From contig NZ_JAANCO010000001.1 in the NCBI RefSeq assembly GCF_011326725.1, positions 1,426,001 to 1,490,000 on the forward strand: a DNA stretch of 64,000 nt, given 5' to 3'. The stretch comes from Microbacterium excoecariae (GTDB lineage Bacteria > Actinomycetota > Actinomycetes > Actinomycetales > Microbacteriaceae). The notes below the pieces were generated by a model. The model made no database searches and had not been told where the DNA came from. It worked only from the letters and a program-made list of their open reading frames with translations. Position numbers and translations under genes: made by a program. Each line of letters starts with the position of its first letter. Position 1 is the stretch's first letter. Below are positions 31,997 to 39,478 of the stretch, piece after piece.

Positions 31997-32108
31997 CGTT
32001 CACCAGGGGTCGACGGCTCCGCGCCATACCCAGGCGCGTAGGACGTGGTTGTGGATGCGTGTCTCGATGCCGACGGCGTGGTCGGTCCACCTGCACGCGC
32101 GCACTGTG
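31997..32108. repeat. Direct repeat copy 1 (about 112 bp)
   Basis: About 90% identical to 33161-33272, starting at CGTTCACCAGGGG in both. Covers the 3' end of the 32000-32311 gene. Confidence 0.85.
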
Positions 32109-32311
32109 ACGCGCACGTCGGTCGTGCCGAACCTCAACCAGGCGCGGGTGATGGGCTGGTGGCGTTCGGGGGCGACGGTGAGCGGGTGGGCGTGGAGAGC
32201 GAGCTGCTCTGGGGTGAGGGACTGCAGCGGCCCGGCCTTGGCGGCGTCGCGGAGCTCGCGTTCCTCGCGGAGCTTCTCGCCGTGCTCGGGGTATCGCCGA
32301 TTGCCGCCCAT
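32000..32311 (-). CDS. Small basic protein (103 aa), intact copy of a duplicated gene
   Basis: Minus strand, ATG at 32311. Opens with MGGNRRYPEHGEKLREER and a helical basic segment; then SLTPEQLALHAHPLTVAPERHQ and a C-terminal beta region ending AWVWRGAVDPW. Comparable short proteins are common in actinobacterial prophages, function unknown. The last 34 codons recur at 33164-33270 without the rest of the gene. Confidence 0.62.
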   Translation of the reverse strand: MGGNRRYPEHGEKLREERELRDAAKAGPLQSLTPEQLALHAHPLTVAPERHQPITRAWLRFGTTDVRVTVRACRWTDHAVGIETRIHNHVLRAWVWRGAVDPW

Positions 32312-32377
32312 GCATGCGAGTTTAGAACATTTGTTCGATGTGCCCTCGTGTGTGCAGGTGATCGCGTGGCCCCTCGG

Positions 32378-32406
32378 TTGCATAATACATCGTCACGATG
32401 TAAACT
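32378..32406 (+). promoter_or_regulatory. Promoter with palindromic operator in the spacer
   Basis: -35 TTGCAT (32378-32383), 17-base spacer, -10 TAAACT (32401-32406). The spacer contains the palindrome ACATCGT-C-ACGATGT (32387-32401), which overlaps the first base of the -10. A repressor bound there would block RNA polymerase. Drives the 36-aa gene at 32436. Confidence 0.7.
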
Positions 32407-32435
32407 GGGGCTACAACAACAGAGAGGAGGAAGGG

Positions 32436-32546
32436 ATGACAGAACCCGAGAAGCCGAACTGGTGGGACCGGATCACGAAGCTCATCGCATCAGTCGCCGC
32501 ACTGATCTCAGCGATCGCACTCCTGATCGGGAACCTGAACCGGTAA
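32436..32546 (+). CDS. 36-aa single-TM peptide
   Basis: ATG 32436 follows a long SD (gaggaggaaggg). Encodes a charged N-terminus (MTEPEKPNWWDRI) and one transmembrane helix (LIASVAALISAIALLIGNL). A dedicated promoter and terminator make this a self-contained transcription unit, as in type I toxins or small regulatory membrane peptides. Function unknown; too short for homology by eye. Confidence 0.6.
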   Translation: MTEPEKPNWWDRITKLIASVAALISAIALLIGNLNR

Positions 32547-32551
32547 GGCGA

Positions 32552-32590
32552 GAGGGGATCGGAACTAGTCTCAGTAGCTCCGATCCCCTC
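32552..32590 (+). terminator. 12-bp hairpin after the 36-aa gene
   Basis: Perfect stem GAGGGGATCGGA/TCCGATCCCCTC, loop of 15 bases. Five bases after the stop codon. Confidence 0.75.
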
Positions 32591-32616
32591 GTCGAGGGCT
32601 ATCATCCCAGATCACC

Positions 32617-32775
32617 ATGAGAACACTGCTCACCTTGATCGCTGCGGTCCTCGCGCTCGTGGCCGCTGTCCTCGCGTTTCCCGTGAGCGCGCTGGCCGGG
32701 ACGTTCGCTGGCGCGGCCGGGGTATTCGCCCTCGCCGCCGTCGTGTTCGGTCGCGACCGGACAGGCGGCGCATGA
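32617..32775 (+). CDS. Small membrane protein, two TM segments (52 aa)
   Basis: Starts ATG 32617, stops TGA at 32773-32775 and overlaps the next start (ATGA). Sequence is nearly all hydrophobic: LLTLIAAVLALVAAVLAF followed by AGTFAGAAGVFALAAVVFG. No family recognised; likely inserted in the membrane. Confidence 0.55.
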   Translation: MRTLLTLIAAVLALVAAVLAFPVSALAGTFAGAAGVFALAAVVFGRDRTGGA

Positions 32776-32948
32776 CGGCCTACCTGTCCCGGAAGCAGGT
32801 CGCCGAGCGGCTCGGTGTCGCCCCGGCGTCGCTCAGCCGGTACAAGCTCCCCGAGCCCGACGCGACGATCGGCGACGTGCGGGGATGGTTGCCCGACACG
32901 ATCGACGCCTGGAACGAATCGCGCCCCGGCTCCGGCCGGTGGCGCTGA
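32772..32948 (+). CDS. AlpA/excisionase-type HTH protein (58 aa)
   Basis: ATGA coupling with 32617. Sequence YLSRKQVAERLGVAPASLSRYK is a typical AlpA/Xis winged HTH, with a PEPDATIGDV wing and a final helix. Such proteins either act as excisionases for prophage integrase or regulate nearby genes. Its place near the attachment site end makes excisionase function plausible. Confidence 0.65.
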   Translation: MTAYLSRKQVAERLGVAPASLSRYKLPEPDATIGDVRGWLPDTIDAWNESRPGSGRWR

Positions 32949-33275
32949 ACCGCGACGCGCTCCCGCACGGCCGCGCCGACGGGGTGGCCGGCGACGCCTC
33001 GCGACTCGGCGTCGTCACGGCGCGCAGATCCCGCCGTCGTCCACCTCGTCGACGTCTGCGCCCGGCAGCGACGGATGGGTGGGTCCACTCACCGGCCTCA
33101 CCACCTCTATGACGACGCCCCGGGTGCTGCTCTACACGAGCGGTACTCGGGGGCTTTCGACGTTCACCAGGGGTCGACGGCTCCGCGCCATACCCAGGCA
33201 CGCAGGACGTGGCCGTCGATGCGTGTCTCGATGCCTACGGCGTGGTCGGTCCGTCTGCATGCGCGGACGGTGGTG
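32949..33275. other. Region without an intact gene; gene remnants
   Basis: No intact coding sequence is supported. At 33037-33065 there is a 27/29-base match to 34186-34214 (end of the 34176-34328 gene), and 33161-33272 is the second copy of the 112-bp repeat. Both lie on the minus sense, so this looks like debris of duplicated genes. Confidence 0.55.
33161..33272. repeat. Direct repeat copy 2, truncated paralogue of 32000-32311
   Basis: Contains the C-terminal 34 codons of that gene (TDHAVGIETRI then VLRAWVWRGAVDPW) in the minus frame without an upstream coding part. The 5' portion has been replaced by GntR gene sequence. Confidence 0.8.
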
Positions 33276-33899
33276 CTAGGCCGCCGGGGAGAAGTGCTGT
33301 CGCACGAGCCTTTCGCTGGCGGCGCTGTCGTTGTCGGTGACGGCCGTCGCCAGCGCGGTGAGCATCTCCGCGACGCTGGACTGGTCGTGCCCACCCATGG
33401 TGACGCCCGCGAGGGCGTGGGCGGAGACGATGTCGATGTTGGTGGCGAAGATCCGCGCGATGCTGTTCGGCGATAGCAGGAAGGTGAGTCGCAGGGCGGC
33501 GAGTTGTGCCGCCGAGACGTCGCCGTCGCGGTCGAGGCGGAACGCGATGGCCGTGAAGGAGTCCGCGAGATCCGAGCGTCTCGTCGCGCTCATCTGCGGG
33601 AGGACCATGCGCAGCGTCATGGCGGCGTAGTGAGTCGCATATTCGATCGTGTCGGAGACTTCCTTCCCCGGGACCCTTCTCACCTGTGGCGAGCGGCTGG
33701 AGCGGATCTGAACGATCCCGAGACGTGCGAGACGCTGCACCGCTTCTCGGATGGGGGTCTTCGATGTCCCCCATTTCGCCGCGAGTTCTCCGTCGAGGAT
33801 CTTGTCACCCACGGCGAGCTCCCCCGACGTGATGGCTGCGAGGATGCGCGCGAAGGCGACGTCCGCGAGCCGCTCGTTGTGCAGATAGATGGGATCCAT
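33276..33899 (-). CDS. GntR-family transcriptional regulator (about 207 aa)
   Basis: Winged HTH at residues about 10-70: ILAAITSGELAVGDKI, LAAKWGTSKTPIREAVQRLARLG, typical of FadR-type GntR proteins. The C-terminal 130 residues form an all-helical effector domain. ATG at 33899 is preferred over 33935 because GGTGGG precedes it at SD distance. Probably regulates nearby cargo genes; the ligand is unknown. Confidence 0.8.
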   Translation of the reverse strand: MDPIYLHNERLADVAFARILAAITSGELAVGDKILDGELAAKWGTSKTPIREAVQRLARLGIVQIRSSRSPQVRRVPGKEVSDTIEYATHYAAMTLRMVLPQMSATRRSDLADSFTAIAFRLDRDGDVSAAQLAALRLTFLLSPNSIARIFATNIDIVSAHALAGVTMGGHDQSSVAEMLTALATAVTDNDSAASERLVRQHFSPAA

Positions 33900-34175
33900 A
33901 GCGCCCACCGCCCTCTCGTCTGCTTGGGATCGCATGAGAGCTCAGACGAGATCGCGGTCAACAGTGGTCCGGCGAGTCTCACGGCTAGAGCGACAGAACG
34001 CAAATCGGCCGGGTGGCTGAATGATTGTCTCGACGGGTCCACCACCTCGATGATCGCCAGCAAGGGTCTCTACGAGACCCCGGGCGACGTGGAGATGCGT
34101 CTCAGCACCTGGCCGGGGCAGCTTGCGAAGTGCTCCTACCTGTGACGGAGCGGGGCGCTTCGCATGTCGAGCGGA

Positions 34176-34328
34176 CTATTCGGGCTCGTCCACCTCGTCG
34201 ACGTCCTCGCCCGGGAGAGGCGGATCCGCGCGGTACTGCTCGAGCGCCTCGATCAGCTCGGTGACGTTGCCGCAGGCGGCGATGTCGAGGAGGTCGCGGA
34301 CCTCAGACCAGACGAGACGACGGGGCAT
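34176..34328 (-). CDS. Small acidic protein (50 aa)
   Basis: ATG at 34328, TAG at 34178-34176, with GAAGG at SD distance. Helical N-terminus (RRLVWSEVRDLLDIAACG, NVTELIEALEQYR), acidic GEDVDEVDEPE tail. Only 28 bases after the HIRAN gene, in the same direction, so probably co-transcribed. A remnant of its 3' end appears at 33037-33065. Function unknown. Confidence 0.58.
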   Translation of the reverse strand: MPRRLVWSEVRDLLDIAACGNVTELIEALEQYRADPPLPGEDVDEVDEPE

Positions 34329-34356
34329 ATCCCGGGCCTTCTACGGAACTCGGCGC

Positions 34357-35640
34357 TTACTCGTCCCACATCGGCTCGTTGCGCGCGTGCGCACGGATTT
34401 CCCCGACGTCCGCTGCGGCATCGGGCGTGTTCTCGCTCCGAGCAGGTCGCGGGCGGAGTGGCGGAATCGTCGCGGGGCGCTCGAACCAGTTGTCAGGGAG
34501 CTCGTGGGCCTTCTGCGCCTGCACCGTTATCTGCGCCGCGATCATGCTCCCCTTGATCTTCAGCCATACGGCGGCGACCTGGCCCTGTTCTGCGAGGTGT
34601 CGAACGGCCGGGAGGAAGTTTTCGCTCATGCTCGGCGTCATCTGCCCGACGCGCTCGCCGTCGATGCGGACTTCGATGTAGGCCTTGGGCTCGGCGCGGG
34701 CGGGAGAAGTGCGTTCTTCGACAATGGTGCCGATGGCGAGGCTCTCCCCGTTCTGGAGGTGCTCTCCGATGACGTCGAGGTGGTTCTCCTCGCCGCTCAC
34801 CTGAACCGCTCTTGCCCACGGAAGCAGGCTGTACGGGGCTTCGGGCGGATTGTTGGTAGGTGCGAGCATGCCGGGGGCGTTGAGCGCGAGCGTGATGCGC
34901 GCTCTGCCCTTGGCTTTGGAGCCGTCCCAATCGCGGCGCTGTGTGGTCCAGATCCGGGCGCGCGTGGAGGGTGAGACGCCGGCCGCGACGAGGTCTGCGA
35001 GCGGCGCGTGATACTCGGCGGCCTGTTCGCGCTCGAGGTATCCGACATGCTGGCCGTTGATGATGACCATGACGGCGTTGCTGTCGTGCGGGTTGGTCGG
35101 TTCGGGGAGGAGCTCGGCTGCGATCGCGTCGATCACGATTTCTTCATCGATGCGGGGGCGTTGACCGATCGCGCGCCACAGCGCGTCGATCCGCGCGAAT
35201 TCGCCTGCGACTTCGACAGACGGCCAGGAATCCCATCCCACGAGCGCGTACTTGGTGGCCGATGTGCTGACCTGCCCGCGCCCTGCGCGAGTCGCTCTGC
35301 GCGCGGTAGGCGCCGCGGGCGTAACCGCAGATGCTTCCTCACGCTCTGGTGTCACGATCTCCCGTGCCGAGGGCGCGGGCGCCGACTGTGTGGGTGCCGG
35401 GGGACGGGGCGGGATCACCTGGTTGCCGTTGTGCGGTACCTGCTCGGATCGCGATCGCCGCTCCTCGCCAGACCGCTTTGGCTCCGGCTTCACGCTCGCG
35501 TAAAAGTAAACAAACGCGGCGATGAGACCTGCGATCACGAGCCATGGGCCGACGGCAGGAATACTGCCGATCAGAATCGCGGCCAGCGTCACGATGACCC
35601 AGTAGACCCACGCGGGCATTCCAAGGGGGTAGCGCTTCAT
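34357..35640 (-). CDS. Membrane-anchored protein with two HIRAN-like domains (427 aa)
   Basis: Two N-terminal transmembrane helices (residues about 10-27 and 31-50) are followed by a basic linker rich in Pro/Ala. Residues about 140-260 are a HIRAN domain (ELLPEPTNPHDSNAVMVIINGQHVGYL). Residues about 285-400 repeat the pattern in weaker form (YIEVRIDGERVGQM). HIRAN domains bind DNA or other ligands in helicases; here no helicase is attached. -10 TATACT just upstream suggests a leaderless transcript. Located at the very end of the prophage, next to attR. Confidence 0.75.
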   Translation of the reverse strand: MKRYPLGMPAWVYWVIVTLAAILIGSIPAVGPWLVIAGLIAAFVYFYASVKPEPKRSGEERRSRSEQVPHNGNQVIPPRPPAPTQSAPAPSAREIVTPEREEASAVTPAAPTARRATRAGRGQVSTSATKYALVGWDSWPSVEVAGEFARIDALWRAIGQRPRIDEEIVIDAIAAELLPEPTNPHDSNAVMVIINGQHVGYLEREQAAEYHAPLADLVAAGVSPSTRARIWTTQRRDWDGSKAKGRARITLALNAPGMLAPTNNPPEAPYSLLPWARAVQVSGEENHLDVIGEHLQNGESLAIGTIVEERTSPARAEPKAYIEVRIDGERVGQMTPSMSENFLPAVRHLAEQGQVAAVWLKIKGSMIAAQITVQAQKAHELPDNWFERPATIPPLRPRPARSENTPDAAADVGEIRAHARNEPMWDE

Positions 35641-35647
35641 GGCCGGG

Positions 35648-35653
35648 AGTATA
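35648..35653 (-). promoter_or_regulatory. -10 TATACT of HIRAN gene (leaderless)
   Basis: Reads TATACT on the minus strand, 7 bases before ATG 35640, so transcription would begin at or next to the start codon. No Shine-Dalgarno is present, consistent with leaderless translation. Confidence 0.55.
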
Positions 35654-35679
35654 TCGACAGCCCGGAGACCATGAGTAAG

Positions 35680-35705
35680 GGATCTCACCGTGCGGCGAGT
35701 TCGGC
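35680..35705. other. Probable attR, phage-chromosome junction in comM
   Basis: The comM reading frame (PCGEFGVAGGVCTC) is continuous from about 35688, while upstream sequence no longer matches it. The core is likely within CCGTGCGGCGAGTTCGG. The matching attL is outside the window. Confidence 0.7.
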
Positions 35706-36155
35706 GTCGCGGGCGGCGTGTGCACCTGCTCGCCCGCGGAGGTCCGGCGCTACGCCGCGAAGATCTCCGGCCCGCTCCTCGATCGCGTCGACATCGACCT
35801 GCGCCTCGCGCGCGTGTCCCGTCTCGGCGGGCCGGGGCGCGGCCGCACGACGACCGCGGCGGCGCGCGGGCGGGTGCGCGCGGCGCGCGAGCGGGCGGCC
35901 GAACGCTGGCGCGACACCCCCTGGCGCACGAACGCGGAGGTGCCGGGGACCTGGCTACGCGAGAGCCCGCACCGGCTCGCCGGTGAGGCAAGGCGGACGC
36001 TCGACGGCGCGCTCGAAAGGGGCCTGGTGACCCTCCGGGCATACGACCGCGTCGCGCGGGTGTCCTGGACGCTCGCCGACCTCGCCGGCCGCGATCGTCC
36101 CGAGGTCGCCGACGTCGGGCGCGCGCTGTTCCTCAAGAAGGGAGTGGCGGCGTGA
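35688..36155 (+). pseudogene. comM: comM (yifB) 3' portion, split by prophage
   Basis: Encodes the C-terminal part of the Mg-chelatase-like AAA+ protein ComM: PCGEFG-CTC zinc-like segment, AKISGPLLDRVDI and the TWLRESPHRL/VARVSWTLADLAGRD end. ComM is a branch-migration helicase important for natural transformation. The N-terminal half, including Walker motifs, is absent and should lie beyond the prophage. Its stop overlaps dprA (36152), so downstream expression may depend on prophage-driven transcription. Confidence 0.85.
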
Positions 36156-37285
36156 GCGATCTCGTGAGCGCGCGGGCGCGCGCCGCGGCGCGTGCCTGGT
36201 GGGGCGACGACGACGAACGCCTGGCGCGGGTGGTGTGGTCCGTACTCGCCGAACCGGGCGACGGCGTCGCGGGCGCCCTGCGCGCGGCGTACGGCGCGGC
36301 GGGCGCGCTCGAGCGCGTCGCCGATCCGGCCCCGGACGCGCCGCGCGCCGTGCGGGAGGGCATCCTGCGGTGGCGGGCGCGGTGGGACTCGGCACGCGTG
36401 GAGGCGGCCGTCGCGATCGGCGCGCGCCGCGGCCTCTCCCTCGTGATCCCCGGCGACCCGGCGTGGCCGGAGGGACTCGCGGATCTGGGCGCGCACGCGC
36501 CGGCGTGTCTCTGGGTGCGCGGCGACCCCGCGGCCCTGTCGCGGCCGCGATCGGCGGCGCTCGTCGGGGCGCGCGCGGCCACGGCGTACGGCGAGCACGT
36601 GACCGCCGAGATCGCGGGCGACCTCGCGCGGTCGGGCGTCACGGTCGTCTCCGGGGCCGCGTACGGCATCGACGGCGCCGCTCATCGCGCCGCGCTCCAG
36701 GGCGCGGGGCCGACGATCGCGTACGTCGCCGGCGGGGCGGATCGCGTCTACCCCGCGGGGCACGCGGCGCTCCTGGAGCAGATCGCCCGAGCGGGCGCGG
36801 TGGCCGCGGAATGCCCGCCGGGGACGACCCCCACCCGCTGGCGGTTCCTCGCGCGCAACCGGCTCATCGCCGCGCACGCGGCGGCGACCGTCATCGTGGA
36901 GGCGGGCGCGCGTAGCGGCAGCATCAACACGGCGGGGCACGCGGCCGCGCTCGGGCGCCCCCTTGGAGCGGTGCCCGGCCCCGTGACGAGCTCGACCTCG
37001 TCGGGCTGTCATCGCCTGCTGAGGGAGTACGCGGCCATCTGCATCACCCGCGCGGCCGACGTGCGCGAGCTCCTCGGCGAGGCCGATCCGGCCCCGCCCG
37101 CCGCGGCGGATCCGCCGCCCGAGGTCGTCCGCGTGGCCGACGCGCTCACGCGGCGGCGGGCGCAGGGCGTCGGCGAGATCGCGGCGCGGAGCGGGTTGGC
37201 GCCGGACGAAGTCGAATCGGCGCTCGGGCTCCTCGCCCTCGAGGGAGCCGCGCGGCGCACCGCCGAGGGATGGCTCGAGGCGTGA
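36152..37285 (+). CDS. dprA: DNA-processing protein DprA
   Basis: ssDNA-binding RecA-loading protein of natural transformation. Residues 130-300 show the DprA Rossmann core (ALVGARAATAYGEHV, VVSGAAYGIDGAAHRAAL, ARNRLIAAHAAATVIVEAG). A C-terminal winged helix (VADALTRRRAQGVGEIAARSGL) is retained. GTG 36152 overlaps the comM stop (GTGA). Typical neighbours: comM upstream, xerC downstream; here hxl genes intervene. Confidence 0.93.
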   Translation: MSDLVSARARAAARAWWGDDDERLARVVWSVLAEPGDGVAGALRAAYGAAGALERVADPAPDAPRAVREGILRWRARWDSARVEAAVAIGARRGLSLVIPGDPAWPEGLADLGAHAPACLWVRGDPAALSRPRSAALVGARAATAYGEHVTAEIAGDLARSGVTVVSGAAYGIDGAAHRAALQGAGPTIAYVAGGADRVYPAGHAALLEQIARAGAVAAECPPGTTPTRWRFLARNRLIAAHAAATVIVEAGARSGSINTAGHAAALGRPLGAVPGPVTSSTSSGCHRLLREYAAICITRAADVRELLGEADPAPPAAADPPPEVVRVADALTRRRAQGVGEIAARSGLAPDEVESALGLLALEGAARRTAEGWLEA

Positions 37286-37286
37286 G

Positions 37287-38093
37287 TCAGCGCAGCAGGC
37301 CGACGACCTCGGCCCGGGTGCGCGCGCCCGTGCGCCGCAGGATCTGGGACACGTGGTACTTCACGGTGTGCTCGCTGATGCCGACCTCGCGCGCGATGTC
37401 AGCATTGCGCGCCCCCGTCGCGAGGAGCGCGGCGACCTCCCGCTCGCGGGGCGTGAGGGCCCCCAGCGCGTCGCCGTCGATCGCGGGCGGCGGGTCGAGC
37501 GGGATCGTGATGCGCACGTCCGTGCCCCAGCCGGGCGTGGCCGTCACGGTCATGTCGCCGGCCAGGCCCGCGACGTGTTCGGCGATGGGGCGGAGCCCGT
37601 CGTCGTGTGCGGCGCGATCTCCCGCGCCGTCGTCGCGGATGCCGATGAGGAGGTTGCGGCCGTCGCAGTCCCACTGGATCCGGATCCGTCGCGCGCTCGA
37701 GGCATCGACGGTCGCGAGGACCGCGTTGCGGACGATCGCCCGCGCCGCGTGCGCCACGTCCCCGGGCAGGGCGCGCCCGTTCTCCGGCGGCTCGACGAAC
37801 TGCACGTCCAGGTCGCCGTAGGTCATGAGCGGGCGGAGGTCCCGCGTCAGGCGCGCGAACGCGCCCGCGACGGGCTCGAGCACCCCCGCCTCGCGTTCGT
37901 CGGAGGCGGCGCGGAGGTCGACAAGCGCGGCGGCGGCGATGTCGATGGCCGTCTGCCGCGCGCCGCGGTCCGAGGCGGTGCGCGAGCGCAGGACAGCCAG
38001 CAGGCTCTCGAGCGTCAGGGCGTGACGGTCGGCGATGTCGCGGGCGGCGCGCGCGGCCTCGCCGGCGGACGGGGGAGGGAACACGTGCCCCAC
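37287..38093 (-). CDS. LuxR-type regulator fused to HATPase domain (268 aa)
   Basis: Residues about 60-190 resemble a histidine-kinase ATPase: N-box (HAARAIVRNAVLATVD), G1 (IRDDGAGD) and G2 (GWGTDVRITIPL), but no His phosphoacceptor or receiver domain is seen. Residues about 200-268 are a LuxR/GerE HTH (LTPREREVAALLATGA, ISEHTVKYHVSQIL). A one-component ATP-binding transcription factor; divergently oriented to hxlB. Start GTG 38093 or 38084. Confidence 0.8.
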   Translation of the reverse strand: MGHVFPPPSAGEAARAARDIADRHALTLESLLAVLRSRTASDRGARQTAIDIAAAALVDLRAASDEREAGVLEPVAGAFARLTRDLRPLMTYGDLDVQFVEPPENGRALPGDVAHAARAIVRNAVLATVDASSARRIRIQWDCDGRNLLIGIRDDGAGDRAAHDDGLRPIAEHVAGLAGDMTVTATPGWGTDVRITIPLDPPPAIDGDALGALTPREREVAALLATGARNADIAREVGISEHTVKYHVSQILRRTGARTRAEVVGLLR

Positions 38094-38098
38094 GCTAC

Positions 38099-38146
38099 CC
38101 GAACGGCGGGGCCCTCCCCGAACGGTTAGGGCGCCCTGCCGAACGG
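38099..38146. promoter_or_regulatory. Three CCGAACGG direct repeats in the luxR/hxlB divergent region
   Basis: Copies at 38099-38106, 38118-38125 and 38139-38146, spaced 19 and 21 bases, i.e. about two helical turns. Candidate binding sites for the LuxR-type regulator. Confidence 0.6.
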
Positions 38147-38186
38147 GCGGGCGCACGCGGGCGGCGCCCGCGCGAGCATGGGCCAC

Positions 38187-38765
38187 ATGAGCACGCAGAC
38201 CCCGACGGCGCCCGGAACCGACCCCCGCGACGCGCGGGCGCTCATCGCGGGCGAGGTGGACCGCGTGCTGCGCGGACTGCCGCCGCTCGGCGAACTCGCG
38301 GACGCCGTCGCGGCCGCGGAGCGCGTCTTCGTCCACGGCGCGGGCCGCTCGGGCATCGCGCTGCGCATGACCGCCATGCGGCTCGCGCACCTCGGGCTGC
38401 GCGTCCACGTCGTCGGCGACGCGACGACCCCCGCCATCGCCCGAGGTGATCTGCTCCTCGTCGCGAGCGGATCCGGCACGACGGGCGGCATCGTCCGCGC
38501 GGCGGAGGCGGCGCGCGCGGCCGGCGCCCGCGTGGCGGTCTGGACGACCGCGTCCGATTCCCCGCTCGGCCGCCTCGCCGACGTGGTCGCCGTCGTTCCC
38601 GCCGCCGCGAAACAGGACCGGTCGGAAGCCGCGAGCGCGCAATACGCCGGGAGCCTCTTCGAGCAGGCGGTGGTCCTCGCGGGCGACGCGCTGTTTCACG
38701 AGCTCTGGCGCGCGGGCGGGCAGAGCGCCGACGAGCTGTGGCCCCGCCACGCAAACCTCGAGTAA
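38187..38765 (+). CDS. hxlB: 6-phospho-3-hexuloisomerase
   Basis: SIS-domain isomerase that converts hexulose-6-phosphate to fructose-6-phosphate in the ribulose monophosphate pathway. SIS signatures: HGAGRSGIALRM, LLLVASGSGTTGGIV, WTTASDSPLG. Start ATG 38187 (MSTQ) is chosen; ATG 38178 in frame is possible. Pairs with hxlA 41 bases downstream, so formaldehyde fixation or detoxification is the likely function. Confidence 0.9.
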   Translation: MSTQTPTAPGTDPRDARALIAGEVDRVLRGLPPLGELADAVAAAERVFVHGAGRSGIALRMTAMRLAHLGLRVHVVGDATTPAIARGDLLLVASGSGTTGGIVRAAEAARAAGARVAVWTTASDSPLGRLADVVAVVPAAAKQDRSEAASAQYAGSLFEQAVVLAGDALFHELWRAGGQSADELWPRHANLE

Positions 38766-38806
38766 CCCTCCCTCCGATCCCCCTTCCGATACGACAAAGG
38801 ACCCCC

Positions 38807-39430
38807 ATGAAGATTCAGTTCGCCATCGACACGCTGACGACCGCTCAGGCGCTCGAGCTCGCCGCCGCGGCCGCGCCGCACGTCGACGTCCTCGAGCTCG
38901 GCACGCCCCTGATCAAGAGCGAGGGCCTCCGCGCCGTCACCGCGATGCGGGAGGCGCACCCCGACAAGGTGATCTTCGCAGACCTCAAGACGATGGATGC
39001 GGGCGCCCTCGAGGCGGACATCGCCTTCCAGGCCGGCGCCGACCTCGTGACGGTGCTCGGCTCGGCCGACGACTCGACGATCGCGGGCGCCGTCGAGGCC
39101 GCTCGTTCGCACGGCAAGGGCGTCGTGGTGGACCTCATCGGAGTCGCCGACAAGGCCGCGCGGGCGGCCGAGGTCGTCGCGCTCGGCGCGACCTCGGTCG
39201 AGATGCACGCGGGCCTCGACGAACAGGCCCAGGATGGTTACGCGCTCGAGGACCTGCTCGCCGCCGGCCGCGCCGCGGGCGTGCCGTTCTCGGTAGCCGG
39301 AGGCGTGAATGCCTCCTCGATCGCCGACGTCGCCGCCTCCGGAGCGCACACGGCGGTGGCGGGCGGGGCGATTTACGGCGCCCCGGACGTCGCCGCGGCC
39401 GCCGCGGAGCTCCGCGCCGCGCTGGCCTGA
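38807..39430 (+). CDS. hxlA: 3-hexulose-6-phosphate synthase
   Basis: OMP-decarboxylase-superfamily aldolase joining formaldehyde and ribulose-5-phosphate. Key segments: DVLELGTPLIKSEG, FADLKTMDAG (catalytic Asp-x-Lys-x-x-Asp pattern), HAGLDEQAQ, SVAGGVN. ATG 38807 with SD aaagga. Second gene of the hxlBA operon; regulated probably by the divergent LuxR-HATPase protein. Confidence 0.93.
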   Translation: MKIQFAIDTLTTAQALELAAAAAPHVDVLELGTPLIKSEGLRAVTAMREAHPDKVIFADLKTMDAGALEADIAFQAGADLVTVLGSADDSTIAGAVEAARSHGKGVVVDLIGVADKAARAAEVVALGATSVEMHAGLDEQAQDGYALEDLLAAGRAAGVPFSVAGGVNASSIADVAASGAHTAVAGGAIYGAPDVAAAAAELRAALA

Positions 39431-39478
39431 TCCGCGCGCCCCGCACGCGAGAGCGATCGCCGCGGGGAGAATAAGCGC

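Larger units (their letters stand above)
1..35687. mobile_element. Siphovirus-type prophage, left end outside window
   Basis: A continuous phage gene order is visible: early genes, HNH, terminase, portal, protease, capsid, tail, lysis, then an accessory zone. The right boundary is set by the point where the comM reading frame resumes (about 35688). No integrase or left attachment site is in the window, so they should lie to the left together with the 5' half of comM. Integration in the middle of a protein-coding gene rather than a tRNA is typical of serine integrases; that is inference. All structural modules look intact, so the prophage may be functional. Confidence 0.93.
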
